Assembly (NCBI RefSeq): GCF_900119485.1
Contig: NZ_FPJZ01000022.1
Coordinates: 1-39,108, forward strand
Direction of reading: 5' to 3'
Length of the DNA: 39,108 nt
Source: Thermoactinomyces sp. DSM 45891
Lineage (GTDB): Bacteria > Bacillota > Bacilli > Thermoactinomycetales > Thermoactinomycetaceae
Within the stretch, counting starts at the first letter, position 1. Every line of letters begins with the position of its first letter. Below, in pieces: positions 1-8,369 of this stretch. Position numbers and translations under genes: made by a program. Under the pieces are notes generated by a model that did not search any database, was not told the origin of the DNA, and saw only the letters and a list, made by a program, of their open reading frames with translations.

Positions 1-830
1 TCTGCTGGCTTGTCCTCTTTCGGCTTATCGCCAGTAGTTGGTTTATCTGCTGGCTTGTCTACTGGCTTAGGATCAAAGACTACTGTAGTATTACCTGTCG
101 GTTCTGTCACAGTAATGACTGGTGGCTCAACTACTACCACTACTGGAGGATCTGTTGGCTTATCTTTCGGCTTATCTTTGCCTGTTGGTTTATCGACTGG
201 TTTATCTATAACAACAACTGGAGGCCGTTCGATTGGTTGAATTGGTGGTTTCGTTTCGACTGGTACATCTTTTGTTGGTGGATCAAAAACCAACGTTTGT
301 AGATCAGGTGACTCGGTTGACTGATTACCACCAAAGGCAAGCACATCTCCTTGAGTAGTATCAACTTTCGGTGTTTGATCCACCTTTGCTATGGCTATGT
401 TCTGATCACGAGATGGAACATTGTCATCCATCTTTCCTAGAGCAACAGCAACATGATTAGAGAGATCGTCTGATTTCACATGATCAACTCGTTCCTCGAT
501 CTGTCTGAAATCATCCTCTGTTAATGCAACATTTTTTTCATCTGAATCATCAGGTTTTGCTTCCACCTCTACATTAGAAGGAGTTGGTGTTTGCGTTTGC
601 GTTGTAGCTACTTCCTGATTTTGATTCGGTTTTGAATCAGTCGGTGATGCATCTTTTCCACTTGAACATCCAGTGGCTGCAATTGCAACCAGCGAAACCG
701 CTGCAAGGGACATCCCGATCTTCTTATAGTTCTTTCTGAAATCTTCTTTGAGTCTTATCAATTTTTGTTGATTCAAATAATCCATCTCCCTTTCTGATTT
801 AACTGAGCTATCCACTTCTGGATAACTCAT
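1..830 (-). CDS. Lys/Pro-rich lipoprotein, 3' end beyond window
   Basis: An open minus-strand frame of about 276 codons runs off the left edge, so the C-terminus is missing. The ATG at 830 follows the GGGAGGTGAT site at 842-851. A second in-frame ATG at 785 has its own close AGAAAGGGAG site and is the alternative start. From the 785 start, about 22 charged residues precede a hydrophobic stretch ending in AIAATGCSSG, a plausible lipobox with Cys as acylation site. An acidic segment follows, then repeats of the type DKPxDKP, KDKPKDKPTD and PPVVVVVEPP, typical of extended wall-spanning linkers. It is the last visible gene of the relaxase-VirD4 operon and starts 21 bases after its neighbour, so a surface or mating-channel accessory role is inferred. 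No catalytic motif is visible in the part present. Confidence 0.75.
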   Translation of the reverse strand, partial: MSYPEVDSSVKSEREMDYLNQQKLIRLKEDFRKNYKKIGMSLAAVSLVAIAATGCSSGKDASPTDSKPNQNQEVATTQTQTPTPSNVEVEAKPDDSDEKNVALTEDDFRQIEERVDHVKSDDLSNHVAVALGKMDDNVPSRDQNIAIAKVDQTPKVDTTQGDVLAFGGNQSTESPDLQTLVFDPPTKDVPVETKPPIQPIERPPVVVIDKPVDKPTGKDKPKDKPTDPPVVVVVEPPVITVTEPTGNTTVVFDPKPVDKPADKPTTGDKPKEDKPA

Positions 831-851
831 TCATACTTTATATCACCTCCC

Positions 852-1706
852 TCAAATCAAATAAATCTGGGAGACCTCAACCATCTTACTGCTACCTAGC
901 TGGATCAATACACTTTTCCCACTAGATATAGATTGGAGACATTGATCCTGTTCCACTGTAATCAATTTACCATCAGCACCTTGAGATACGGTCACTCCAA
1001 CAAGACTCTTATAGAGTTGAATCTCTTTTTCAGTACCCTGTAAACCAGTAATAACATGTTGTTGAAAGCCGCCCAATAAAGCTAAGATTTTGTCCTCTGG
1101 TACCAAGTGTAAAGTTGGGATTACTAGACTAACTTGCACCTTATATGACCGACATACATGTACAATTTCACTTAACAAGTCGTAATCCATATATAGATTG
1201 CTGTCGTCAAAAATAAGATGAACAGCATTACCTACTGATGAAGTGTCTTCCTCAAAATCTAGAAGCTCTTTATAAACAGTTACTATCGATTCTTTTGTAA
1301 ACACATCTTGATCGATAGGCATTCCAATATAATAGACTACTTTTTCGCTTCTTGACTCCTTCACAATTTCCTTGAAGATTTCCTTCACTTGCTTCGGATC
1401 TTCGAAATCATAACCATCGTTGAAGTCAAACGATGCAACCCGATAACCTTGTTCGATTTTCTTTTCTTTGGTTGCATCATAGACTTCTTTTTTAGATCCA
1501 AAAAACACAATAGACTTCTCTTGTTCAAATATGATGTTAGGAATCACATACGAGGTAGTTTTACCAGAAGCTGCTTTCCCCACAATCATGGTATTACTAG
1601 GATAACTCTCATCTAACACAACAAACTTGGAGTATGTTTCATCCCATCCTAAAAGCAATCCTGATGTCTTTTCTAACTCATTTTGATCTACAAGTGTCAA
1701 TGACAT
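852..1706 (-). CDS. VirD4-like nucleotide-binding domain protein lacking membrane and all-alpha domains
   Basis: This 284-residue protein reads as a shortened VirD4/TraG coupling ATPase. Residues 43-50 (GKAASGKT) form a Walker A loop, and the following stretch matches the neighbouring VirD4 (TSYVIPNIIFEQEKSIVFF against QSYILTNIIHETERSIVV). Residues 163-168 (HLIFDD) sit where VirD4 has NLMLDE, so the catalytic Glu is Asp here. The segment IVHVCRSYKVQVSLVIPT matches the ATCRGYGIS region of VirD4. There is no transmembrane segment, and the sequence passes directly from about residue 100 to the VYYIGMP strand, skipping the roughly 135-residue all-alpha insertion. That missing piece resembles the gene just upstream. 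The RBS GATAGGTGAT precedes the ATG. A partner or regulator of VirD4 is inferred; ATP hydrolysis is uncertain. Confidence 0.75.
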   Translation of the reverse strand: MSLTLVDQNELEKTSGLLLGWDETYSKFVVLDESYPSNTMIVGKAASGKTTSYVIPNIIFEQEKSIVFFGSKKEVYDATKEKKIEQGYRVASFDFNDGYDFEDPKQVKEIFKEIVKESRSEKVVYYIGMPIDQDVFTKESIVTVYKELLDFEEDTSSVGNAVHLIFDDSNLYMDYDLLSEIVHVCRSYKVQVSLVIPTLHLVPEDKILALLGGFQQHVITGLQGTEKEIQLYKSLVGVTVSQGADGKLITVEQDQCLQSISSGKSVLIQLGSSKMVEVSQIYLI

Positions 1707-1717
1707 ATATGTATCAC

Positions 1718-2110
1718 CTATCCTAAGAGGAATTTTTGTAGCCTAATGTTGAGACCAAGCAGAACTGTTTCTTTCGATTTAGCATCCAGTAATTCATTAA
1801 ATCTGTCCGAAGTGATAAATGACAATCGTTCAACACTATCCGGTTTATTCCATCGAATTAAAGCTGATTTCATTTCTTCAAATGTATGGATCTCTTCTCT
1901 TTTTGACAGATGTTTCATCACTTCTGTCAGTAGCATTGCTTCACATTGGCTCCAAAAATCTGTACTTTCATCACCAGCGTAGATTTTATCAACCCAAACT
2001 TTATACGGTATATATAAAGTTTCTTTTCCCTCCCCCAGGATGCCAAGTATGATTTCATTCTGGGTAACTTCACTTTCATTCCAAGTAGAACATGATGGTT
2101 TTGTTTCCAT
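1718..2110 (-). CDS. Stand-alone VirD4 all-alpha-domain-like protein
   Basis: This small protein of 130 residues has no standard motif of its own, but it aligns by eye with the all-alpha domain of the VirD4 encoded just upstream. Residues 51-70 (DFWSQCEAMLLTEVMKHLSK) correspond to VirD4 residues 265-284 (DFWARAEVALLKTLLLYVKK). The C-terminal ETVLLGLNIRLQKF corresponds to RASIFISLGITLSKF. This domain is the one inserted into the VirD4 ATPase and is linked to DNA or relaxosome recognition in characterised coupling proteins. The gene ends 11 bases before the VirD4-like nucleotide-binding gene, so the pair seems to be one coupling-protein paralogue split in two. The start ATG follows AAGGGGTG. 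The homology is my reading and needs profile confirmation. Confidence 0.6.
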   Translation of the reverse strand: METKPSCSTWNESEVTQNEIILGILGEGKETLYIPYKVWVDKIYAGDESTDFWSQCEAMLLTEVMKHLSKREEIHTFEEMKSALIRWNKPDSVERLSFITSDRFNELLDAKSKETVLLGLNIRLQKFLLG

Positions 2111-2166
2111 ATTTCACACACCCCTTTACATATTTATATTATAAATGAACAACGCAAGAGTTGCAA

Positions 2167-4347
2167 TTATGTGTTAACTTTCGTTTTCTCTTCATCTTCA
2201 ACATCTTCTAATAAAGAATCCAACTCCAAATCCATATCTTCGTCCTCTATGGAGTCAAATAGATCCATTTCTACTGCTTCTTCCTCTACATTTTGATGAG
2301 CAACTTCAATGTCACCATGCAGCTCATCTAACTGTTGATCTACTTCCTCCGAATTAATCTCCTCATCCATTTCACTTTCTTCCTTGACTGCTTCATCCTC
2401 AACTCCATCCAGATTAGAAACGGCAACTGATAAACCCGAAACCAGTTCATGGATAGCAGGAACAACTTCCTCAATTTGTTCCCCTGTGCCCTCAATCATC
2501 TCGTCCATCTGATTCATATCATGCTTGAGCTGATCCATGAACGAAAGTGGCTCAACTGTTTCGCCAAAATCAATCATATCCTCAAGAGTCATTCTTGGTT
2601 CTGGTAATCCATCTCTCTCTCTCAGAAAATCAAATCGACTTATCTCCGTACCCTCACTCAATATTCCCTTGAAAAATTCAAACTGAAACACTTTATTAAG
2701 CTTGATCACATTCATTCCGACAACTAGAAGAATTCCTTCTTTCTTGTTCAAACGTGTTAACTCATCCGGTGTGTACAAACTACGTGCGCTGTAATTAAGA
2801 GAAGTGGAATCACTGCCTCCACGACTATTTTTTGATGATGATGAGGATCTTGTTTCGACTGTTGTTTTTCCAATGAGGTGCGAGAAATATTCAGCCGTTA
2901 ACTTATCTCCAACACCCAGTAGATACCGTAATGAACAGTTCCCAATAATTGCATCCGCTTTTTCTTTGCTATATTTTGAAATGAGCTGGCCGATCGACTG
3001 GACTATGGTACTACTACTAATCCCATAACCCCGACACGTAGCTAAGATCTCTTCATAACCAGGTATTGTACCTAAGTTCGGGAATTCATCTAGCATTAGA
3101 TTTACTTTCACAGGAAGTTTACTAAAGTTATGATCTGCTACGTCGTAAAGCCTTTGAAACATCTGTGTAAAAAATGTGCTAATCAGCGGTTCCCAGGTTG
3201 GGTCAGCCACTGGTAGAACACAATACACTATCATCTTTTTCCTACCAATGTCGTCTAATTTAAAGTCACTAGTTTCCATAAACTTACGCACATCGGCTGG
3301 ATCGAATTTCGATAGAGTGATACCCAGTGATATAAAAATGCTTGCTCTCACTTTATCATCGGCCATTCTTACAATCAGATAGGCTTGATAGGCTGGATGA
3401 TCACGCTCTAATCGATCAAAGAATTCATCCATTTCTTCTGGAGTTCTTCCTTGCTCTGTCAGAATTTCCTTTACCTTTGCCATAGTCGCATTCTCTGGAC
3501 ACTCTTTTTTGACATAAAGCAAAAGGGTTTTCAAGAGGGCCACTTCAGCTCGTGCCCAGAAATCAGGATTTTTCTGATTACTCACCTGTGCATTCATTAC
3601 AATCGTAGTTGCGACTCGTTCTGCCTCAATCTCCTTGTCAATATAATCAATCGGATTATATCTATCCGAAACCGTCATCTCTTTAAAGTTGATCACTTTC
3701 ACATCATATCCTTGCTCCATTTTCAAACGTGCTGTTTTTTCAAGGATTTCAGCTTTCGGATCTGTGACTACTATACTTCTTTCGGTTTCATGGATAATGT
3801 TGGTCAGAATATACGATTGAGTTTTACCTGATCCTGGCGAACCGATGATGAAAACATTGCGGTTAGGAATATCGGTTTCTTCATGAAGTATCACAGGGCG
3901 ATTGTTCATAAGCCCAAAAATCAAGCCGGAGCGGTTCATAAGATTTTCATTAGGAGATTTACGCCAAGTCTTTTTAACAAATTCACGATCATTAAATACT
4001 TCGGATGGAGTTGCAAGAGTGGCAGTACCATAGGCTCCGTAAGATGCATCTGTCCGATACTTCCCTTTCCCCACTAGTACTCCATAGATCTTTACAGTAA
4101 AGAGAATAAACAAAATCGGAACGATAAATTGAAAGGAAACAAATGGGGATTCGTTTAAAGCACTTCGAAAAATTTCAATCGGATGCTTCATCTCCGCCCA
4201 AATAGTATCAAATGATTCAATCTGACTGGTTCGTGGAGTCCATACAATAGCTGTTCCTATTATCCATTCGACAATAGATATACCAATCATCGCAAAGAGA
4301 ATGGCTCCTACCACCTGTCTCTTTGTCTCTTTTAAACGTGTCAACAT
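2167..4347 (-). CDS. virD4: Type IV coupling protein, VirD4/TraG family
   Basis: This is a full-length coupling ATPase that would carry the relaxase-DNA complex to the mating pore at the membrane. Numbered from an upstream ATG at 4356, it has two membrane segments near residues 17-39 and 73-96, a Walker A GSPGSGKT at 172-179, an all-alpha domain at about 235-360 with DFW at 265-267, and a Walker B NLMLDE at 419-424 followed by FPNLG. The last 100 or so residues are very acidic (runs of E and D), a likely docking tail. I prefer the ATG at 4347 because GAGGAG lies 9 bases before it, while it abuts the 4356 ATG. The gene follows the relaxase by about 23 bases, as expected for a relaxase/T4CP operon. 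A split paralogue follows it. Confidence 0.95.
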   Translation of the reverse strand: MLTRLKETKRQVVGAILFAMIGISIVEWIIGTAIVWTPRTSQIESFDTIWAEMKHPIEIFRSALNESPFVSFQFIVPILFILFTVKIYGVLVGKGKYRTDASYGAYGTATLATPSEVFNDREFVKKTWRKSPNENLMNRSGLIFGLMNNRPVILHEETDIPNRNVFIIGSPGSGKTQSYILTNIIHETERSIVVTDPKAEILEKTARLKMEQGYDVKVINFKEMTVSDRYNPIDYIDKEIEAERVATTIVMNAQVSNQKNPDFWARAEVALLKTLLLYVKKECPENATMAKVKEILTEQGRTPEEMDEFFDRLERDHPAYQAYLIVRMADDKVRASIFISLGITLSKFDPADVRKFMETSDFKLDDIGRKKMIVYCVLPVADPTWEPLISTFFTQMFQRLYDVADHNFSKLPVKVNLMLDEFPNLGTIPGYEEILATCRGYGISSSTIVQSIGQLISKYSKEKADAIIGNCSLRYLLGVGDKLTAEYFSHLIGKTTVETRSSSSSKNSRGGSDSTSLNYSARSLYTPDELTRLNKKEGILLVVGMNVIKLNKVFQFEFFKGILSEGTEISRFDFLRERDGLPEPRMTLEDMIDFGETVEPLSFMDQLKHDMNQMDEMIEGTGEQIEEVVPAIHELVSGLSVAVSNLDGVEDEAVKEESEMDEEINSEEVDQQLDELHGDIEVAHQNVEEEAVEMDLFDSIEDEDMDLELDSLLEDVEDEEKTKVNT

Positions 4348-4370
4348 TCGCCTCATCTCCTCTATTTTCC

Positions 4371-6377
4371 TTAACGCCCTCGTCCAGATCCACGGTCTCG
4401 ACTTCTTTTGGATCGACGTTTCTGTTCTTCCGCTGCACGATCCAGATCTGACTTACCATTTCTAGTATCCGCTAACAGAGAGCGAATCCCTTGCGCCAAT
4501 TCATTAACGAATACATCGGATGTACTCTGCACTGGTTGGGATGACAATTCCCTTGAATTTCGCTCCATCGTTCTATCCAAAATCTCATTTTGAGATACAA
4601 CCCGACCCTCTTGTTCATTCAAGATCAGTAATTGCCTAGCCGTTTTTGGATCTACTGATTCTATCCAAGCCTCGCCAGGGTATTGTTTCTTAGCCTCCTC
4701 AATCATCAACTTATCGACTATGGAGAGCGTTGTTTTGAGCTTTTTCAGTCGTTCCGCAATAATGCGACGTTCCTTTGTAATTTCACCCATCGTTTTTGCA
4801 AAAGTCTTGGGATCACTTATTTTGATTGGGGTTACTTCCTTTTCTCTTTCTTTCAACTTCCGCTGCCAGTTAATGAGGAAGCGATTGTCTTTAACCAGCT
4901 TCTGATATTGCTCGATTACAGGTACCGTCTTTTCTTTTTCTGGCTGTCTTCTATCTTTTAAGAAGGCTTCAATTTGATTAATCGGGACTACTAATCCTGT
5001 TTTATTATGGTGATCTACTAACCGATGAATCTCTATCGGATCGTATTTAAGCAACTGATCATGATCCGCTTGAGCATAGATCACCTTCGCTTCTTCCTTC
5101 ACCAGATGCGAGAATGTCTGGATGGCCGTGTTTGTCATTTCAAGCCCCTCTTGAACATATCCCTTTTGTTTGTTTATCTTATCCATCTCTTGTTTGACAA
5201 GAGATGCACGTTGCTTAAGCTCATTTCGGAAGTCATCAAAAGTGAAACCAAACTTAGCTAATTGGTCAGAAGTTTCTTCTCGATTTTGGGAGTTTTGATA
5301 TAACTCTTTGGCTCTTTTTAGGTTAGATACTTCCTCTCTTAACTCCACTTCCTTCTTAGCAAGTACTCTCTCCCAACGTTCAATAGATGAACGACATTCC
5401 AATGCCACACCTAAATTGACATCCTGTTTCATTCGTTTTTGAACGAAAACGATTGATGTCTTCTCTACATCATTGAGTTGACCCCATTTTCCAGATCGCT
5501 CTAGTTGATAACGGAGATCTGACTTGCGCTCTTGGATTTTTTTCTCTAGGGAAATAATAATTGCTTCGCCTTGTTGGATTTCCTTTGCTATCTTCTGGTT
5601 AAGCTTTTTAATTCGCTCATTCAAACGTCCATATTTTGTAACAGGACGATACTCTTTCCCTGACATGGATGATTCTTCTAAAGCTTTCTTCTCCCTCAAA
5701 TGATCGGATGAGCCTATATGCTTTGTTGGAACTAGATCCAATCCTTGCTTTGCATAGCTTCTATGGTCAATTCGAGTTGAAAAACCAGCACGTTCTAAAG
5801 CACGATTCGCATAGTTAGACCACTGTCCACGAGCATCCACCAACGAATCGGAATCCTTTACGAAACCTCTCCCATCAAAGGAATGTGATTTCCCCCTATT
5901 GGCGAACTGTGGATTCCAGCTCCGATTTTTCAAGCCAAATCCACTTTCCGAAATATCACGCATGGTAAGCATTACATGGAAATGAGGATTGTTTACATCA
6001 TCCCTGTGAATCGCTACATCAGCTATCATTCCTTGCGAAATAAACGTATCCTTTACGAACTCTTCTACAAGAGTTCTTTGTTCCTCATTAGTAAGCTCTC
6101 TAGGCAAAGCTATATTCATTTCACGAGCAAGTTGAGAGTCAATTCGCTTTTCTGCTTTTTCAACTTCATTCCAAAGTCGCTCTCGATCATATACCCAAAT
6201 AGGAGCATGATTAGGAGCCATAATAAAAGATTCGGGAGGTGTGAGTCGTCGGTAGTTTTTCACTTCTCCAGATTCCTCATCTAATAGTTTCTCACCCGAA
6301 CGATATGCAGCCATAGCGACTGCATTTTGCCCTTTTCCTCTAGACACTATTTGCATTGATAGATGATAGATAGCCAA
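4371..6377 (-). CDS. MobA/MobL-type (MOBQ) relaxase
   Basis: This is a conjugative relaxase that should nick oriT and stay bound to the 5' end. The N-terminus MAIYHLSMQIVSRG is typical of MobA/TraA proteins. Tyr25 in AAYRSGE is the likely catalytic tyrosine. His124 together with His132 and His134 (NNPHFHVML) form the metal-binding histidine set. Residues from about 250 onward are long charged helices (coiled coil), ending in an Arg-rich tail. No primase or helicase motif is seen, so it differs from the long Ti-type TraA. The start is TTG at 6377 with GGGAGGTG about 8 bases upstream. It is transcribed away from oriT (6529-6558) and followed by VirD4. Confidence 0.95.
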   Translation of the reverse strand: MAIYHLSMQIVSRGKGQNAVAMAAYRSGEKLLDEESGEVKNYRRLTPPESFIMAPNHAPIWVYDRERLWNEVEKAEKRIDSQLAREMNIALPRELTNEEQRTLVEEFVKDTFISQGMIADVAIHRDDVNNPHFHVMLTMRDISESGFGLKNRSWNPQFANRGKSHSFDGRGFVKDSDSLVDARGQWSNYANRALERAGFSTRIDHRSYAKQGLDLVPTKHIGSSDHLREKKALEESSMSGKEYRPVTKYGRLNERIKKLNQKIAKEIQQGEAIIISLEKKIQERKSDLRYQLERSGKWGQLNDVEKTSIVFVQKRMKQDVNLGVALECRSSIERWERVLAKKEVELREEVSNLKRAKELYQNSQNREETSDQLAKFGFTFDDFRNELKQRASLVKQEMDKINKQKGYVQEGLEMTNTAIQTFSHLVKEEAKVIYAQADHDQLLKYDPIEIHRLVDHHNKTGLVVPINQIEAFLKDRRQPEKEKTVPVIEQYQKLVKDNRFLINWQRKLKEREKEVTPIKISDPKTFAKTMGEITKERRIIAERLKKLKTTLSIVDKLMIEEAKKQYPGEAWIESVDPKTARQLLILNEQEGRVVSQNEILDRTMERNSRELSSQPVQSTSDVFVNELAQGIRSLLADTRNGKSDLDRAAEEQKRRSKRSRDRGSGRGR

Positions 6378-6503
6378 CTTTCACACCTCCCATATTTTCA
6401 AAAATCGAATCTGTAAACTGCAATCTATATATAAGCCCCTGCGGGAAAAACAAATTTTAAAAATGGTCATGTAGCGAACAGCGAAATTGAGATTTTTAAA
6501 ACC

Positions 6504-6558
6504 ACCGATCCAGAGATCGGTTCGCACGACATTGCATAGCAATGTATAAGTGCGCCCT
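6504..6558 (+). other. oriT: oriT with MOBQ-type nick site
   Basis: A 7-bp inverted repeat ACATTGC-ata-GCAATGT lies at 6529-6545 and is followed by TAAGTGCGCCCT at 6547-6558. This is the core and layout of R1162/RSF1010-type origins, where cleavage is between G and C (TAAGTGCG/CCCT), placing the nick at 6554/6555 on the plus strand. A second hairpin ACCGATC-caga-GATCGGT is at 6504-6521. The site lies between the divergent MOBQ relaxase and a TraD-like accessory gene. The rest of the 6378-6684 gap is AT-rich leader. Confidence 0.88.
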
Positions 6559-6684
6559 GTCAAAGTACTACAGGGATATTATACCCCGAAAACTGTTTGA
6601 TGTCACTTAGCTTGACCTTGAAGTAAAATTTTTCTATTATGAACTTAAAGTATCTAATTTGATTGGGGTTTGGAGGCAAGAAAA

Positions 6685-7005
6685 ATGGATGAACAAATGA
6701 ATAAGGAATCAAAAAAACAAAGTAAACTTGAGCGATTATATATACAACTCGAAGAAGATATGAAAGATATTGAAAATGCAAAAAAGAAGGTAGTCACTGC
6801 CAAGAAAAAAGCGAAAAAAACACAGCATCAAATTTCGGAAGAAAAAAGAAAGCAAGACACAAAAAAGAAAATTGAAATGGGAGCAATTTTCATGAAGACG
6901 TTCGGGGTAACAACGAAAGAGGATGCCTTAAAAGTAGGATATAAATATGGGCCAATAGTCAAAAATGATGAATCATTAAACCCTCCTTCCTCTTCCGATG
7001 AATGA
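6685..7005 (+). CDS. TraD-like relaxosome accessory protein
   Basis: This is a 106-residue, very Lys-rich, largely helical protein divergent from the relaxase. Residues 10-65 are a predicted coiled coil. The segment KRKQDTKKKIEMGAIFMKTF resembles the conserved core of small TraD-type conjugal proteins (pattern DTRxKIxxGA). Such proteins sit beside MOBQ relaxases and are thought to act in the relaxosome. I chose the ATG at 6685 because GGAGG is 8 bases before it; an in-frame TTG at 6670 overlaps that site. A perfect 16-bp inverted repeat terminator follows. The role is inferred from position and the short motif. Confidence 0.6.
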   Translation: MDEQMNKESKKQSKLERLYIQLEEDMKDIENAKKKVVTAKKKAKKTQHQISEEKRKQDTKKKIEMGAIFMKTFGVTTKEDALKVGYKYGPIVKNDESLNPPSSSDE

Positions 7006-7009
7006 GCAT

Positions 7010-7060
7010 AAAAAATAGAGATTCCCGACAGCATTTAAGCCCCAGGAATCTCTATTTTTT
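7010..7060. terminator. Bidirectional terminator
   Basis: A perfect 16-bp inverted repeat has arms 7010-7025 (AAAAAATAGAGATTCC) and 7045-7060. A-rich and T-rich ends suit both directions. It separates the convergent TraD-like and coiled-coil genes, and its right arm contains the stop codon of the latter. Confidence 0.9.
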
Positions 7061-8201
7061 ATCGTGTGAACACTTCTCTCTCAATCGTCTGTTCTACCAC
7101 CACCTCGACTTGTTTAGTAGACTTTTCCAATGTCTTTAGGAGACTGTCCTCCTTTTGACTACTAGCATATTCCTTCAATTTTTCAATTCCCTTCTCAGTC
7201 ACCCTTTCAGCTGCTATCCCCACCGCTACCGATTCAGCTAGAGATAGCTTGCTAACCTCCATGTTTGGATACTGAGCTTGTAGATCATTTTTCACTTGAA
7301 TCTCTAGCTTTTTCTCCGCCCCTTCTAGTTGCTTCAGCTGACCGGCTATCCTCTCTTTTTTTCCTTCCAGCTGCTTCTTGAGCGTTTGATATTCTTCTTT
7401 CCCTATCTTCCCCTCTAAACGAACATTTTCCAACATCCCGATCTTCTCATTTACTGTCCTTTCTGCACTCCTTAGCTTCCCTTTAATATTCCCAATCTCG
7501 CCGCTTGTTATGGAAGCTTGTTTTAATAGAGTTTCCCTGGAGCGTGAGATCGACAGCTCTATCTTCTGCTGTAACTTCTCTCGATATACTTCCTCCACTG
7601 GTCGCCCATCTCGTTTTGCGACTTTTTGAACTTCTTTAAGCGTTTTCAGGACATCCGACTGACTTAACGAACGGTAATACTGTAACGCTTCTAAACGTCC
7701 TCTTAATTCCAAACTAACATTCAAATCTTTCGGCTCCACTATTATTTCTTTCTGTTCACGATCCGTAAAAACAATATTTCCGGCATTTATTTCTTTGAAG
7801 TGCAGCGGCCCCTCTGCTCTTTCTAAAACAAAGCTCTTGTTATAAAGATCTTGCTCTAAATCCTTTTTCATATCAGTTACAACTTGTTTATGAACCGACT
7901 CTCCATTATGATTCTGTAGTACATTATTTTCCTCTTTTACAATTCTCTCAATTACTGGTTCATTATGATTTTTCGATCCCTCTCCCACTTGCGGATCGTT
8001 ACCAGTAGGATGAACGACAAGATTTTGCTCTTTTAACTCTGATGTTAATTGTCTTTCAAGAGTATCAATCGTCTGATTATGTAACTCTAGAAGCTTTTTT
8101 TCTTCTAGTTGCATCCGCTCATTTCTACGAAAGATTGCTCGTACAAACTCATCAACAACTTGTGAAACACCATTTTCAATCTGCTGACCAATCTTTGACA
8201 T
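7059..8201 (-). CDS. Unknown coiled-coil protein
   Basis: I do not recognise a family. The protein has 380 residues, no signal peptide or membrane segment, and is mostly charged helices. Strong coiled coil is expected from about residue 200 to 320, with heptad-like KLRSAERTVNEKIGMLENV and YQTLKKQLEGKKERIAGQLK. The middle has a short beta-like patch, HFKEINAGNIVFTDREQKEI. It stands alone on the minus strand, convergent with the TraD-like gene. The start ATG follows AGAGGAAG. The upstream region carries a 16-mer at 8236-8251 that recurs upstream of topB and of the split VirD4 genes. Position beside oriT suggests a transfer or establishment role, but this is only proximity. Confidence 0.75.
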   Translation of the reverse strand: MSKIGQQIENGVSQVVDEFVRAIFRRNERMQLEEKKLLELHNQTIDTLERQLTSELKEQNLVVHPTGNDPQVGEGSKNHNEPVIERIVKEENNVLQNHNGESVHKQVVTDMKKDLEQDLYNKSFVLERAEGPLHFKEINAGNIVFTDREQKEIIVEPKDLNVSLELRGRLEALQYYRSLSQSDVLKTLKEVQKVAKRDGRPVEEVYREKLQQKIELSISRSRETLLKQASITSGEIGNIKGKLRSAERTVNEKIGMLENVRLEGKIGKEEYQTLKKQLEGKKERIAGQLKQLEGAEKKLEIQVKNDLQAQYPNMEVSKLSLAESVAVGIAAERVTEKGIEKLKEYASSQKEDSLLKTLEKSTKQVEVVVEQTIEREVFTR

Positions 8202-8235
8202 TATCTTTTCTTCCTCTCTGTGTATATGTTACTAA

Positions 8236-8262
8236 TTGTTCATTTATAATAGTAATATAAAA
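8236..8262 (-). promoter_or_regulatory. Repeated 16-mer / near-palindromic operator
   Basis: The minus strand carries TATTATAAATGAACAA (8236-8251), identical to sequences at 2137-2152 (plus) and 20886-20901 (plus). It overlaps TTATAATAGTAATATAA, a near-palindrome that is perfect upstream of topB. It lies 35 bases before the coiled-coil gene start, a position suited to a shared promoter/operator. Confidence 0.45.
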
Positions 8263-8369
8263 TCCTCAGACGAGTAAAGGTATCTGCATCGAACTTATTG
8301 TAATATTTTAAAAGGAGTACATTAAGGAGATTTTAAAACTAGAACCTATAATTGGAAGGACGGACAGCC

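Noticed and set aside
10..240. Plus-strand Gly/Leu/Ser-rich open frame
   Set aside because: It is the complement of the DKPxDKP repeats in the minus-strand lipoprotein; it has no RBS and a low-complexity composition.
3451..3831. Long plus-strand frame within virD4
   Set aside because: It is antisense to the conserved ATPase domain, with no RBS and random-looking composition.
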